Positions 34,405 through 47,728 of a DNA stretch of 64,000 nt are shown here, piece after piece. The notes below the pieces were generated by a model. The model made no database searches. It saw only the letters and a list, made by a program, of their open reading frames with translations, and was not told the DNA's origin. Both the position numbers and the translations under genes were made by a program. Source of the stretch: Pochonia chlamydosporia 170 (Eukaryota; Ascomycota; Sordariomycetes; Hypocreales; Clavicipitaceae). Position 1 is the first letter of the stretch. The number at the start of each line of letters is the position of its first letter. The stretch is taken from NCBI RefSeq assembly GCF_001653235.2, contig NW_019154043.1, positions 1 to 64,000 of the forward strand, given 5' to 3'.

Positions 34405-36987
34405 ATGATCACTGTTCGGCGTCACTTTTCGACTCTTCCATTCTACAAAACATTTCGCTCGGACTCGTCAAGTCTGCACGCCCAGCATGAGCATTTGAAA
34501 CAGTTGCTTGCGAGGCCAGAACTTGCCCAGGCAGCAAGCAAGGGCAAGAACGCCATGACCTGGGCGTCATCTCAGGGTGCAGGCTTCGCCGAGATGGTGC
34601 AACTTGTGCGCCAAGCAGCCGAGAAGGCAGATGCCGCCAACTTCATAGATGGCCTCACATCTGGCCACGGAACGTCTGTTGGGCCTCGGGGCACATCCGT
34701 TAGCGGCGGACAGCGACAGCGGATAGCCTTGGCCCAATCCCTGATCCGAGACCCTGAAATCTTGATTTTGGATGAGGCCACTGCAAGCGTCGATTCAGCC
34801 AGTGAGAAAAAAATGCAAGCCGCTATTGAGCATGCGGTAGTTACAGGAAAAAGAAAAGTAATATCCATTGCCCACCGACTCTCAACAATTCGAGGCGCCG
34901 ACAAACATCATCGTGCTAGAGGCCGGTGGAGTTGTCGAACGAGGCACATATGATGAGCTCATGGCCGTGGAAGGCGGCAAGTTTGCCCATCTCATTCAAC
35001 TACAAAAGTTGAGAACAACCGGCAGTGTGGCAGAAGTAGAGTCACGCGATAGTGCGTCACTTGCTGACTTACACGATAAGGTCAAAGAGACACCTACCGA
35101 GAAGGACGAGGGAAGTCAGAAGAAAGCAGCGGCTGACAGCACAATCGAAACCTCAGACGAAGCTGATAACACTCCACCTCAACCATTTAGCAGTGTCGTG
35201 AGAGGCATTGCTTGGTTGATCCGGCCATCTTTAGGTTGGGTCTTTTTGGCAATGGTCGCGGCCACCATAGTTGGTGCAACATTCTCTGGCTCTGGTCTGA
35301 TATTTGGTTACACAGTTAGTCCTCTGAATCCTTGCCAGAGCACTGTCCAGCGTATTCTATCAATGGGTCGACTATTTGGGGGTTTAATATTCATGCTCGG
35401 CGCCGTTGAGCTGATTGCCAATTTCCTCGCCTGGTGGGGTTTCGGTGTTATTGGAGAGAGAATACTTTACACGTTGCGGCAGTTATCTTTCCGATCATTG
35501 TTGGAGCAGAAGCTCGATGGCATATATCGGAAGGTCGCACGCCGTCCCGGCTGCTGTCCATCATCACCAAAGACTGTATGGCCATTGGCAGTTTCAGCGG
35601 CTCTACTTTTGGCACAGTGTTTGTCATCTGTGTCAACATTATCATTGCAGTCGTTATATCTAATGTGTATGCGTGGAAAATTGCTCTTGTGGCTCTTGTC
35701 ACGATTCCGATCCTGCTAGGATCTGGATTTATGCAGCTACGCATGCAAGCCCGCTTCGAGGAACGCCACCATGAAGCTTTCTCGACGGCGAATTCTTTGG
35801 CTACTGAGGCAATCCAATCCATCCGCTCTGTGGCGACTCTTTCCCTTGAAAGGACGTATATGTTATTTTACAAACGCCTTCTAGAGCCTTCAGCGAAACA
35901 AATCGTAAGGTCTGCTGCGCTGACCAATATCCTGCTTGCTATATCGCATACCGTCTCGTCCTTTATAAACGGCTTAACCTACTGGTGGGGTTCACAACTC
36001 ATCATGAAAGGAAAATACACACAGAGAGACCTGCTAATTATCTTAGTAGTCATGCTAACTAGCGCTCAACTCTGGGGAACAATGTTTACTCTTGCTCCGG
36101 AGCTTTCTAGACCTTGCCTTGCTATATCGCGGGTCATGGCTATCGTTCACATGGGCTCTAGTCCCCAAGAACTTAATTAGCGTCATGATGCGGAAGCAGC
36201 CGTCGAAACAAAGGAACCTGATCCAACAGCTACGTCTGGGAAATCTGGCGCCACGGTGACCTTCGACGGTGTATCATTTGCCTACCCGGGTAACCGAGAT
36301 ATTTCCGTACTGGACAATGTATCTTTTACCATCAAGCCGAAACAATTCGTCGGTTTGGTTGGCCCATCTGGGGTTGGAAAAAGTACAGCCATGAACCTGG
36401 TTCAGCGACTTTATGAACCCACGGCTGGCGCTGTTCTGATTGATGGCCTGGACATTGCTAAGCTCCCTGACTCGTTCCGCAGCAGTATTGCCTAGGTGCC
36501 CCAGGACCCTGCTCTGTTTGATGGAACGGTACTTCACAATGTGGCCTTGGGTGCGGTACCTGGTCATGAGGCCTCAAACGCCGAGATTAAAGAAGCTTGC
36601 CGTGTGGCCAATATCCACGATGAGATAATGGCCTTGCCTGATGGCTATAATACGCAATGTGGACCGTCCGCGTCTCGCCTCTCCGGAGGCCAGAAACAGC
36701 GTATAGCCATTGCGCGTGCTCTCGTGAGGAGGCCGCGGTTGTTGCTACTCGACGAGAGCACGAGCGCACTTGACGCAGCAGGAGAGGCTGAACTGCAGAA
36801 GGGCCTTCAAAGAGCCTCCAAAGACACAACAGTGTTGGCAATTACACATCGTCTGCACACGGTCCACCAAGCCGACATGATTTTCGTCGTCGATGGCGGA
36901 AGAATTGTCGACCAAGGACGACATTCTGATTTGCTCGAGACAAACGAGAGTTATAGGCTTAACGCAATGCAACAAATGCTTCAATAA
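34405..36987 (+). pseudogene. ABCB-type multidrug transporter, 5'-truncated and broken
   Basis: Full-size ABCB proteins run TMD1-NBD1-TMD2-NBD2 over about 1300 residues. Here only the end of NBD1 is present: signature SGGQRQRIALAQSL, Walker B EILILDEATASVD and H-loop AHRLST, but no Walker A and no TMD1. The linker, TMD2 (several hydrophobic segments, 35200-36150) and NBD2 follow. NBD2 has Walker A GPSGVGKSTA, signature LSGGQKQRIAIARAL, Walker B RLLLLDESTSALD and AITHRLHT. There are at least four lesions. One is an extra base at about 34903 after IRGAD, and a second frame change lies near 35505 before WHISEGRTPSRLL. The others are a TAG at 36178-36180 and a TAG at 36493-36495 just before VPQDPALFDG. 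It ends at TAA 36985-36987. It would have exported lipophilic compounds; it is now non-functional. Confidence 0.9.
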
Positions 36988-37248
36988 ATAGCGTTTAGTT
37001 AAAAGGCTCGTTTTCGGTATAAAATAACGGGGGTTTCGTAAGGGAAACTTTTCGCTAGTTGTAGTCCACTCAATAAATAGAAACCAATAACATCCGAAAC
37101 CCATATAAGCCGTTTGTTGCTACAATCCTGCATTGTCTGCATGTGTTCTTGCGCAGATACTCTACTCGACTTTTTTTTTTTTTTTTTGAAACAAATTCCA
37201 ATAAGAGACAAGGTAGGTATATACTTCGAACCCAAGGCTCCGACATGA
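36988..37248. other. short spacer between ABC remnant and UGT2
   Basis: Convergent gap with a poly(T) tract at 37171-37187; nothing else is seen. Confidence 0.5.
37171..37187 (+). repeat. poly(T) tract
   Basis: Seventeen consecutive T bases, a possible poly(A) signature of a minus-strand retroposed end, or simple slippage. Confidence 0.85.
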
Positions 37249-38842
37249 CTAGAGCATTTCCAAAATCTTCTGTGCTGCGATGCGCCTCCCGCCGCCGTTT
37301 TCCCTGCAGATCTTGGCAAAACCAGTAGCCTTCTCCCTAAATTGCGCTGCTTGTGGTCCCAGAATGACTTGCTTTAGGATTTTTGCTAACTCTTTTGAGT
37401 TCACTTTTGGTGCATGCTTTGGGCTCCCAAATTTGCCAATGCCAAGCCATTCCGCCCGCTTCGCAAAGTCGTACGTATCGCCCCATACAGGCAGAATTAT
37501 CTGTGGCACGCCGGCACTGACATGTTTGTTAGTCTATTGCGTTCCAGTGACTGGGGATAGCGAGACCCGAGACCACTTTACCTCACAGCTTCAAAGAAGG
37601 AATTCGCGCCTCCATGATTCACGGAGCAAATGACATATCCAGATTCAAGAATGCTCACAGGCTCAACATCTATCCATGTAGTAACCCGCACGGAGTCGTT
37701 CCATTTCACGCCAAAACTCTTGAAGGTGTCATCAGACAGATCAAAATCGCTCTGCCTATTGAGCTTCCACAATATTTGAAGAGGCTTGTTGAGTTTCTCT
37801 GCAGCTTTTAGTACAATATCTAGAGCTCCGGCCATTTCCATGGCGTGCTGCTTGTCATACGTTGCATGAGTACCCAGGTTGGCAAGAATCGTCGGTCGTT
37901 TCGTCAGCCACTTTGCCAGCTCAGGATCTGCATCTACCAGTGGCATGGATGGCCTGACTATTGGTCCGCATGGAATCATATGTTTGGGCAACACATCAAA
38001 AGGGAAGTCGATTTCGGGGCGGGTGGCAAGCAGGATCTTCAAACCTTCCGGAGGGACGATGGAGATGTAAGCCCAGTCAGCATACTCAGTGTCTATGGTT
38101 GCCTTCATCCCTTCTGCATGCTGCCCCATGAATGGATCATTGTGATTTAGGTACATTTTGCGCACCATGTAGTATACCAGGGGCATTTGATACCATGGAA
38201 CAGGGAAAGGAATCGTTGATCTCGGGCTGGGGCAAAAAAATACCAGAATGAGTGACAAAGCGACCAACTGAGATTGGGGAACAAAACTTACGGAGGGTAC
38301 TTCCAGTAGTACTGGCGATCCGGCTGAGCGGCCAACGCAAACTCCTTGTAAGTGTTTGGAGATAAAACGGCCCACCGTGGCTTCAGCTTGTAGCAAACTG
38401 TGACTGCTGGAGTGAAGAGGTTGTCCACAATGGTAATATGCGGATCTAGGTCCTGAATAATCTTTTCCAGCTGTTTTACCAAGCTGCAAAGCTCATCAGT
38501 GGTCCAAGGGCACGCGATGCGCGTGAGCTTGGCGGCTTTAGAGACGTTCCAGACAGTCGGGCGAATAGCACAAAGTTCTTGAAACTGGTGCTCTGGGCGG
38601 CCAAAGAGAGCATCCTTCCACGACGGACCGGACAGCTCAATAAAATTCAGCCTACTATCTGCCGTGCCAGTATTGTTCAGGTCACGAATAGACGATACCG
38701 ATTTTCCAAGTGGTGCAAATGAGCAAATGTAGATCGTAACTGTAGCATCGAGCTGCAACAGCTCATAGGTAGCTGCTAAGAACACATTGGCTTGACCCAG
38801 CTCGGAGTTTGTGAGCAATAGTACGCGCTTCGGCTCTGCCAT
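37249..38842 (-). CDS. UDP-glycosyltransferase copy 2, intact
   Basis: Three exons on the minus strand: 38842-38292, 38226-37582 and 37516-37249. Donors are GTAAGT and GTAAAG and acceptors CCCCAG and GTCAG; phases fit and give 487 residues. The N-terminal domain begins KRVLLLTNSELGQANVFLA, an acceptor-binding Rossmann start. The C-terminal donor-binding domain carries NHGGANSFFEAV, then GVPQIILPVWGDTYDFAKRA, equivalent to the UDP-sugar signature of GT1 enzymes, near residues 386-425. There is no signal peptide or C-terminal membrane anchor, so it is likely a soluble cytosolic enzyme that glycosylates small lipophilic molecules. The same architecture as copy 1 shows tandem duplication around the ABC gene. 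The substrate is unknown. Confidence 0.9.
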
Positions 38843-40319
38843 TTCTAATCCACGCGAAAGACTTGTGCTGAGCTGTGAGTTTTTGGTTGCTTCTTGGAGG
38901 CGGTGATAACCGAGAGGCGAACTCTACGTTCGATTCTGTACGGAAATAGTCTATTTGTAAGATAGGACAGCCTCGTTAAAAACAAAATCTGGCCTATGGC
39001 CGCAACTGTCACAATAAGGGTCCTCTGAGAAGGGCATACCTACGGCGCGTTGGCCACACGCATGCTACCCGGCATGTAGTATGCGTCAGTACATACATAC
39101 ACCTGGCACAGCGATCAAATCCCCGTAGAAGCTGCCCCGAACAGGCCATGATATAATTGCTCTGTGGATTGTTTCGCGATCCAGACCTGTATCCATTATA
39201 CAGGGGACAGTAAGATTGTATAGCCTTGCATAAAAATCCACAGGTCAAGGTGCTAGTTATGCTGGACCTTGTCACTATACTGCCCTGTTATTCATTGCTA
39301 GCAGTCAGAAAACAAACTTGACCCTTGAATGCACCAGACAGCTTTTTATGTACACCTCCTGGCGTGGCCAGCTACAAGTGGCGCCTATAACCTTATGCGC
39401 TAGCGCGGCCCTCGTCCCCACTTTAACTCTGTAGTGATCAGATTGATAAGATGATCCTCACTGCTTAGCATCCCGTGAGGCATTTCGTCTTGCTTGCAAG
39501 TGGAGCTCTAGCACCGTATGTAAATATCCTTTTCGTCTACCTTGGGAAGTGTATGTATCTACTTAGGTAGTTGCATATAGACATGCTGCAGCAATACGTA
39601 ATTCCAAGTAACCGTGCGTAAACCGACTAGCCACCCATAGCCTGCAATCTACATGAACCCGGGATGGAGAAGAACTTCCGCAGCCCCGCCCGTGATTTTG
39701 TCTTGATGATGGCATGTACTGTACACACCGTGGTCCCCAAGGTAGATGACTAAACCCACCATACAAGGTCTTGGCAACCTTCTACTATGGCATGACACTG
39801 GGGGTCTATTTGGCCTGGTTACCGTACTTATGCTGGCCTTCCGAACATGCACTCGCCCAGAACAGGTAATAAGGCATGTGATAGAACATCTGCAACTCTG
39901 GCTCGCATCTAGAATATCTCAGAGTTGCTGCAACAATTGGTAGAGCCGATCATCCAGACACCACATCTCAACAAACGCTTACAGGACAAGACATCATGGC
40001 GTCAATGCATAAAACATTCGGCCCGTTCTACTCTGATTCGACTATGCGAAAACATATTAGGCTCCGCAGAGGGGCCAGATAAGGATTAAATTGCTTTATG
40101 CAACCCAGGCTGTGGTGTGGGTAGGAGAGCATAGAGAGTGTATCTCTATAAAGCCTATATGTTTATATTATGCAATTTGCTGCCACGTAACTAAGTGCGT
40201 CGAGAGACAGCGGTATAAAACCGAGCCCCTTTCGGAATCCAGTCTGCCTCGGTACGATTAGTTTCGACAACGAGGCTCTTTGAATTGAGCAAACCAGTCA
40301 GCTTATCCCGGGTGCCGCT
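38843..40319. other. intergenic, nothing recognised
   Basis: Holds the promoter of UGT2; only short frames without family features. Confidence 0.5.
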
Positions 40320-40556
40320 TCAGTCGCAAGTGTCAAGAACGACATTCTGTATACTGGCCCAATGATGACCACTAATACCTTTAAGCACAGGAACATCTGC
40401 ACCTTCCACGTCTACCTTGAGCAGATCGATGTTTATGACGTCTTCCGTTGCCAGAACGTCGGACATCCATTTTATGGTTACATGTACTTCTTCGGCCCGG
40501 GAAAACATGAGGCAAAGAGCGATGGGGACGCTAAAGGAGAGAAGTGGTCGAGTTAA
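40320..40556 (-). pseudogene. FkbM-type methyltransferase C-terminal fragment
   Basis: The minus-strand frame ends VINIDLLKVDVEGADVPVL, then KGISGHHWASIQNVVLDTCD and a stop at 40320. The D-LLK-D-EGA-VLKGI pattern is the conserved end of FkbM family SAM-dependent O-methyltransferases. The SAM-binding first half is missing upstream on the minus strand, where only non-coding-looking sequence follows after a possible acceptor at about 40530. In fungi such domains occur alone and inside secondary-metabolite enzymes. A broken relic. Confidence 0.55.
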
Positions 40557-41757
40557 AGAATGATAAAGAACCAGGGAGGGGAACAACTGCGCTAATTCAC
40601 AGCAAATAGTAAGCAAGGAACCAGGGACTGGGAAGAAACCGAGCGCTCATTCCACCTGAGGCTATAATGCACGAAAGTACGGGATATATCGTGGTTGTTG
40701 TAGCTCCTCATCTGACGGTGCGCGCTTATTGCGTTGCTGTCTTTGGGTGCCACGGTGCCAAGGTGCTACTAATCCAGCTTACGTGTACATAGAGCACAAC
40801 ATGATTGATATGATTGATATGATTGATTAGATGGGAATGATTGGATTATCGGAACACGCCCACCCCGCTGAGGGCCGCGATTGTAATCCGTATTGCAGCT
40901 CGAAAACCTACATCTTTGATTGTGCCGCACAGGCCTCGTGTGGATGGACATGTAGTAAACGACAGTGACTTACGTCTTAGCCGACGTGTAAGCTGGCAAG
41001 ACTCGGTAGTGACTACAAGCTTGTATATGTAGCTGAGGGCTTTGGAGCGGGCTCCCATAAGCAAGTTGGTGTTTGAAAGGAACATTTATACGTGGCCGCA
41101 AAGGCTGGTCAAGAAACTCGCATGCGAGTCAAGCATAGGCCCAAATCATGAGATTTCATGGTGTCTGGTGCAACAGGCCTCCGAGCTGGACTGCCATTAA
41201 TCTCGCAGGTGTATGTCCTCAACCCCCAGCAGATCAGACCACAGCTTATGTACATGTACCTGGTAGTTACAGATGCATGTATGTACTACCTAGGTAGGTA
41301 CAAGGATGCCCTGGAGCCTACATCACTAAGTGGCACCAACTCCCCTGTCCTAACATGACGGTACTTTGTTAACTGGGTCTTGGTAGCCCACTACCCATTC
41401 AACCAAACCATCCCAACCCTGCAAGCGTTCAACTTATCTCGTACTGGCGACTATGGCACAAATTGTTATTGAAGAGGATGGCCTTTTAAGCGAGGCTTTT
41501 TGCTTCTTGGCTTAGAAGCAGGTCGCCTAAGTCGGATCTCCCGCAATTGGACTCTGCCGCCCGCCTCCAGGCCTTGGGAAATATTGGCCACAGCCTAACA
41601 GCTTTCTCGTGCTACATGAACGGGCCGTAGCATACCCTCCAGAAATTACATTCTCTGGCCCTGATCAGTTGTATGACTGATTCCTCATTGTACACAGCGG
41701 TTGTCTATCGGACTGTGCATTCACCCCGCTGTCTCTTAACCATCCAACACTACAATC
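40557..41757. other. intergenic, nothing recognised
   Basis: Contains a short 9-base tandem repeat at 40801 and, at its right end, the promoter of the AMID-like gene. No gene recognised. Confidence 0.5.
40801..40828. repeat. 9-base tandem repeat, three units
   Basis: ATGATTGAT repeated three times. Confidence 0.85.
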
Positions 41758-43202
41758 ATGGGTGTCTCTGCACCTGCTGGCATCATCACTGCCAGAGTTT
41801 TGATTGCAGGTGCCAGCTATGCAGGTCTGGCTGCAGCAGTGAACTTGCTCGACTTGCATGAGGGCGTATCGCCTCGCATGGCTGTCGAAGCCTACCGGCT
41901 CAAGGGCGATTGGCCAAAGGTCCGCTTCGAAATCACAATTGTTGATGAAAGGGACGGGTTTTGTACGTACCGTGTATCCTGACCTAGTCAGCCCAACTAT
42001 GAGAGATGTCTTGTTAGACTGTCTAACTGCCCTTGCAGTTCATGTTGTTGGTGCGCCGCTTGCGCTGGCCAATCAATCCTATGCGGACAAAGCCTGGGTT
42101 GAGTTCGGAGACCTGCCTGACCTCCAACGTCCCAATATCACCTTCATTCATGGCACGGTAACCAATGTGGACTGGAATTCTAAAAGAGCTACGGTAAACG
42201 CTCACGGTGAAGACGCTTCAAGTGTGCTTGGGTATGACTACTTCGTGGCCGGCACCGGCCTGAGAAGAGTATGGCCCGTTGTACCTCAGTCATTCACTCG
42301 TAAAGGGTACTTGACTGAGGTCAGAGATCACATTCAACTGGCCAAGGATGCATCTCACGGCGTCTTGGTCGTCGGTGGAGGCGCGGTCGGCATCGAAATG
42401 GCTGCAGAGCTTAAGCTCTATATGCCCGACATCAAAGTCATGCTTGCGCACTCCCGTGACAAGCTTTTGTCTTCCGAGGGTCTGAGTGATGAGTGTAAAG
42501 ACGCCTCGTTGAGATTGCTCAAGGAAGCCGGTGTAGAAGTATCCATGGGCCACCGATTGGATAGGTACGAACAGATTGAGACATCTGACGGTTCTGAAAA
42601 GTATCAAGTGCGTTTCACAAATGGCACTACGACTTACGCAAGCTTGGTCATCATGGCCGTTTCCAAAAGCATCCCATCGACATCCTACCTCCCAGCATCA
42701 GCACTTGACTCAGAGGGTTACGTTAAGATTCAACCCAAGTAAGCTTTTCCTTGTGCGCTACCATCGGGAAACTGCAGTCAACAACAACTGACGCCGTTTA
42801 GTTTGATGATCCAGTCGGATAGTCCAAATGCCGACCGCCACTACTGCGCTGGTGATGCAGCAAAGTGGTCTGGTATCAAGCGCTGTGGCGGCGCAATGAA
42901 TGGCGGGTACCGTATCGCCAATAATATACACCAAAGCATCTTGAAAGATAGCATTAGCCATTCCCCCGAGTACAAGGAGCTAGTAGAACTTGAGCCCATG
43001 ATTGCACTAGCCGTGGGCGAAAGCGCGGTCTCTTCAGGCCCACATGGGACTGACTCGGGCGCTCATGTTATGCAGAAGTATTTTGGTGACGACTTATATC
43101 TTTCAGGTGAGTTTTTGCATCTTTACAATAGTTGATACTGAAGATTAACAGTCGAGTATAGGCTGCTGGAGATGGCTGGGACTCGGAATAGGGGTGGAGT
43201 AG
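41758..43202 (+). CDS. AMID/AIF-like FAD-NAD(P)H oxidoreductase
   Basis: Four exons: 41758-41962, 42039-42738, 42802-43106 and 43162-43202. Donors are GTACGT, GTAAGC and GTGAGT, with a clear CTAAC branch in intron 1; phases fit and give 416 residues. A dinucleotide-binding GASYAG sits at residues 18-23 in the FAD-binding N-terminus. GFFHVVGAPLALA follows the first junction, and a second Rossmann motif VLVVGGGAVGIEMAAEL lies near residue 180 for NAD(P)H. A third block NADRHYCAGDAAKWSG binds the flavin ribityl chain. The last 41-base exon encodes CWRWLGLGIGVE, as is common in this family. Relatives are class II-type flavoproteins related to apoptosis-inducing factor homologues; in fungi some sit in biosynthetic clusters. 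No lesion is seen. Confidence 0.92.
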
Positions 43203-43755
43203 AAACGTCAACGAACGACTGGGGTTCCCAAGGGGTAACCAGGCAGGGTTTATGTTGTTTGATAACGGTGCCTCTGTCGACACTACTAGCAGACTTGGAG
43301 TAGTTAACAACACCATCACGTCGGTTAACATGAGAGAAAAGATAGCCGGAAAAAGCAATTATGAGGGGTAAATTGTTCGGACGAAAGGAAGAATGGTTGT
43401 ATTTAAAGGACCACTAAAACAGTTTGGTGAAAGGGATGGGGTCATAAATATACAAGAATTTCAACCGCGCAACGCGACATATGTTGACAGAGACAATGGG
43501 GCAGTCAATATAAGCGGCGGGGTATTATGTTAGTGATAGGCTGTAGGCCGTAACCAGTGATTAGTGCAGTCACTGAAAGCGTGAACTTGGGATTATGCTA
43601 ATAATCGTGTTGAGAGCTAATGACTATAGGAAAAGGAAAATTCGGGGTGCCTTATATAGCGTAGTTCACAGTAAGTGCCTTGAGGAACGAAGTTCCGGGA
43701 GCTTTTATTTATTAATTGTGACGTCCTTCATCCGCAAGAAACTGGGGGCGTTGTC
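43203..43755. other. intergenic, nothing recognised
   Basis: 3' flank of the AMID-like gene leading to a transposon boundary at 43756; no gene recognised. Confidence 0.5.
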
Positions 43756-43784
43756 TGTAACGGGCTGAGCCCGAGGTTGGCTTT
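43756..43784 (+). repeat. LTR-C 5' fragment
   Basis: TGTAACGGGCTGAGCCCGAG matches the first bases of LTR-C and then diverges directly into transposase sequence; no target duplication can be tested. Confidence 0.65.
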
Positions 43785-43789
43785 CTACC

Positions 43790-44483
43790 TGTGTTTTATA
43801 TTACATTTAAAGCTATAAGAATAAAAGAAAATATTTAAGAGGCTTTTAGAGGCATAGGACTTATTCTATTTAATCTAAAAAATATCTTATTATAGCTAGA
43901 TATAAAGCTATAAACTCTATTGCTAGTTAAAGTAACACTTAAGCTACTAAATCTATAGGTTCTAAAGACCCTAAATAACCTAGCTAAGGTAACTTTACAA
44001 ACTAATTATATAAAAAGATAAATAAGCTAATATTAGGAAAGCTTACTAATATTAATTTTAGCTGCTATAAGCTAATTTTCTAAGAGAGTATGCGAAATAA
44101 TAAATTAGCTAGCTGTCTTAAACGTTAAGAATAATAAACTTTAGGAGGCAAATATAACACTAAGCAAGCAATATAGAGCTAGAAAAACACAATTACGTTA
44201 AGTTAGTAGTATAACTATTACCGAGGGACAAGCTCTTTAGGACAGAATGATATGGAAGAGCAGATAAAGCAAGAAGAATAAGAAGAACGCCCGGCGATGT
44301 GGTGTGTGCGGCAAGTCCGGTCATACTGCGCAAACTTGTCAGATTGATGTGGAAACATCTAATAAAGAGGGAGGTAATAAGGATGAATTGATTTCATATG
44401 TTGTGGTGGTTCTTTTGTACAATCTTTCTGAGAAGGTGGTTTGGGTTGTGCCGCTCACTATGCAGCTACGTTATGTGAAATAA
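43790..44483 (+). pseudogene. pogo/Fot1-like transposase, C-terminal part
   Basis: The first part is AT-rich and stop-ridden but reads GLILFNLKNIL and LDIKL, like the end of a fungal DDE superfamily transposase. From 44286 a clean frame runs to TAA at 44481-44483 and carries a CCHC zinc knuckle, RRCGVCGKSGHTAQTC (C at 44298, 44307 and 44337; H at 44322; spacing C-X2-C-X4-H-X4-C). Such a knuckle is usual at the C-terminus of these transposases. The element is a 5'-deleted copy, homologous to the minus-strand remnant at 19.1-19.7 kb. Confidence 0.7.
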
Positions 44484-45129
44484 GTAAATTAAGTAACCTC
44501 TGTGTTCAGGAGGTATGCATTGCATTTAATTCTCTATGCTCTAAGGCACCAACATACGTATGTTGTGGAACACTCGGTAATACTCAGTCCTTCTCCATTC
44601 GTTCACGAGTGAAAACCGCCTACGCCGTACTCTGTACTCCGTCCCTTGGCATACCTACGGATAAGTCCCTATACATAATTCGGTGTTACAGCCGGTCTCG
44701 GTCCCCAGGTTCACAACAACGCCTTAATTTCTACGCTAGCCTAAAATAAGAAGCTAATTTATTTCCTACATTCCATTTCTGGTGTGATATCCGTGGCATG
44801 AATACTGCGTGATTCATAGGAAACCAGGCTTTGGGGCCTTGTTCCAAAGCATCACTATCCTTAACGACACAGATATTGGCTCTCGCGAAAGATCAGCTTC
44901 CACTTCTAGAAGGTAATTGGTTGAGACAGACAATTATTTTGGATGTATCTCAACTTGGAATTTGATAGACAAAGCAAATGTGGCATGTTTCGTATATAAG
45001 TTGGGCATTCCTCGTATATTTGAAATGAAATCTTCTTCTTCGATCATCCTCATCACCCGAGCCTTATCTCGTCATATTCTATTTCTGCCTAACTCCCTTA
45101 GTCTCTTATCTCGTACTGGAATAGCAATT
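44484..45129. other. promoter region of the subtilisin gene
   Basis: No gene recognised. A TATATAAG motif at 44993-45000 and a pyrimidine-rich leader precede the protease gene. Confidence 0.5.
44993..45000 (+). promoter_or_regulatory. TATA box of the subtilisin gene
   Basis: TATATAAG, 130 bases before the ATG at 45130. The leader between them is T/C-rich, as in many expressed fungal genes. Confidence 0.5.
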
Positions 45130-46597
<1,468 letters not shown>

Positions 46598-47728
46598 ATA
46601 GTGGCATCTACATTTTTGCATTCTCGTGGGGAGGAACCCTTCAGGGAAGGGAGAGGCTGTTGGTTCGGGCTGAACATTTGATACAGTCTACTAAGGTCAA
46701 GTCACTCATTCAGAGCAAGCTGAGTATGCTATTGCCTGGAAGGCAAGAATAACTATTATGCCGCTGTCTTACGGACAACTCATTTCACTTCAGCTCAGTT
46801 CAATTTCGTACTCGGCTACTAGCCGCTTTTACTCATCAGCAGTGTCTGGTTGCGGGCTTGTCAGGTGACTGCCGACCCGCTGCTAGGTCAACCAGCAGGG
46901 GCCACTTCGCCAAATCGTGAAATCTGACCAGCTGTCCCTCCTTCCCTCGCTTGTTTACCCAACTTCTTGCAAATGCCACGATTAGGGGAAACTACGTGCG
47001 AGCGCAGGTCTCGTTGCCCACTAGGAAATCACGCGTGACGGGGAGGGTGGGTAGAATTTTCCTGCCCTCGTTAGTTGTCAGATATGGCGGTCTGTCGTAG
47101 GTATCGAAATCCACCATAGTAACGGCTGGGGGCTCTTCATGTGGGGCGGCCCCTGCGTTCCAGGCGATGTGGCCGGGACAGCTGGGCCTGGGTGTGTTCC
47201 TTCCCGAATTGGGAGGAGGTGGCCGGAGACCTGAAGTTACCCCTCACGCCCCCAAGGCTACGGTTTAGATGAATACATGCACTTTTACACATCACTTCTT
47301 TAAACCTGTCTTTTGGGACCTAATAGGCGGACCGGGCCCCGTCCCAGTTACTGCATCAGGCGTAGCCCCACCGCTGTCGGCCTTCAAAGAATACTGCCTG
47401 CACCCCGACGGAATCTCCGTCTCTATCACTTATGGAACAAGCAATCCTTTGGATGGTCTTGTGTTAATGAGCCAAAATATAAATAGGGGTGATACAATGG
47501 CTGAATCCCGCCACGCTCATCAAAATAAATTACTAGTATATGAAACTTCACCATTGTATGAGATGTGTTACGAGAATGCAAATACCAGCTGTAGGCAGAT
47601 TGTCACACAACTCTGGGTCACATGAGATCGAGTATGGCGGCAACGAAAGTGCCTATTGTCTTGAATGGAAATTATCTTGGAATTATCTAAAGAACATATG
47701 AAAGAGGGGAATAAATGTAGCTATTTAT
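46598..47728. other. intergenic, one weak reading frame
   Basis: Mostly structureless. A 118-codon ATG frame at 47269-47625 (+) has no recognisable family, signal peptide or regular composition, and I do not call it a gene. Confidence 0.45.

Noticed and set aside
44917..45129. Upstream in-frame start for the subtilisin (long N-terminal extension)
   Set aside because: It would bury the signal peptide inside the protein; the ATG at 45130 gives a canonical secreted protease of normal length.
47269..47625. 118-codon plus-strand ATG frame
   Set aside because: No family resemblance, splice context or composition bias; may be chance.
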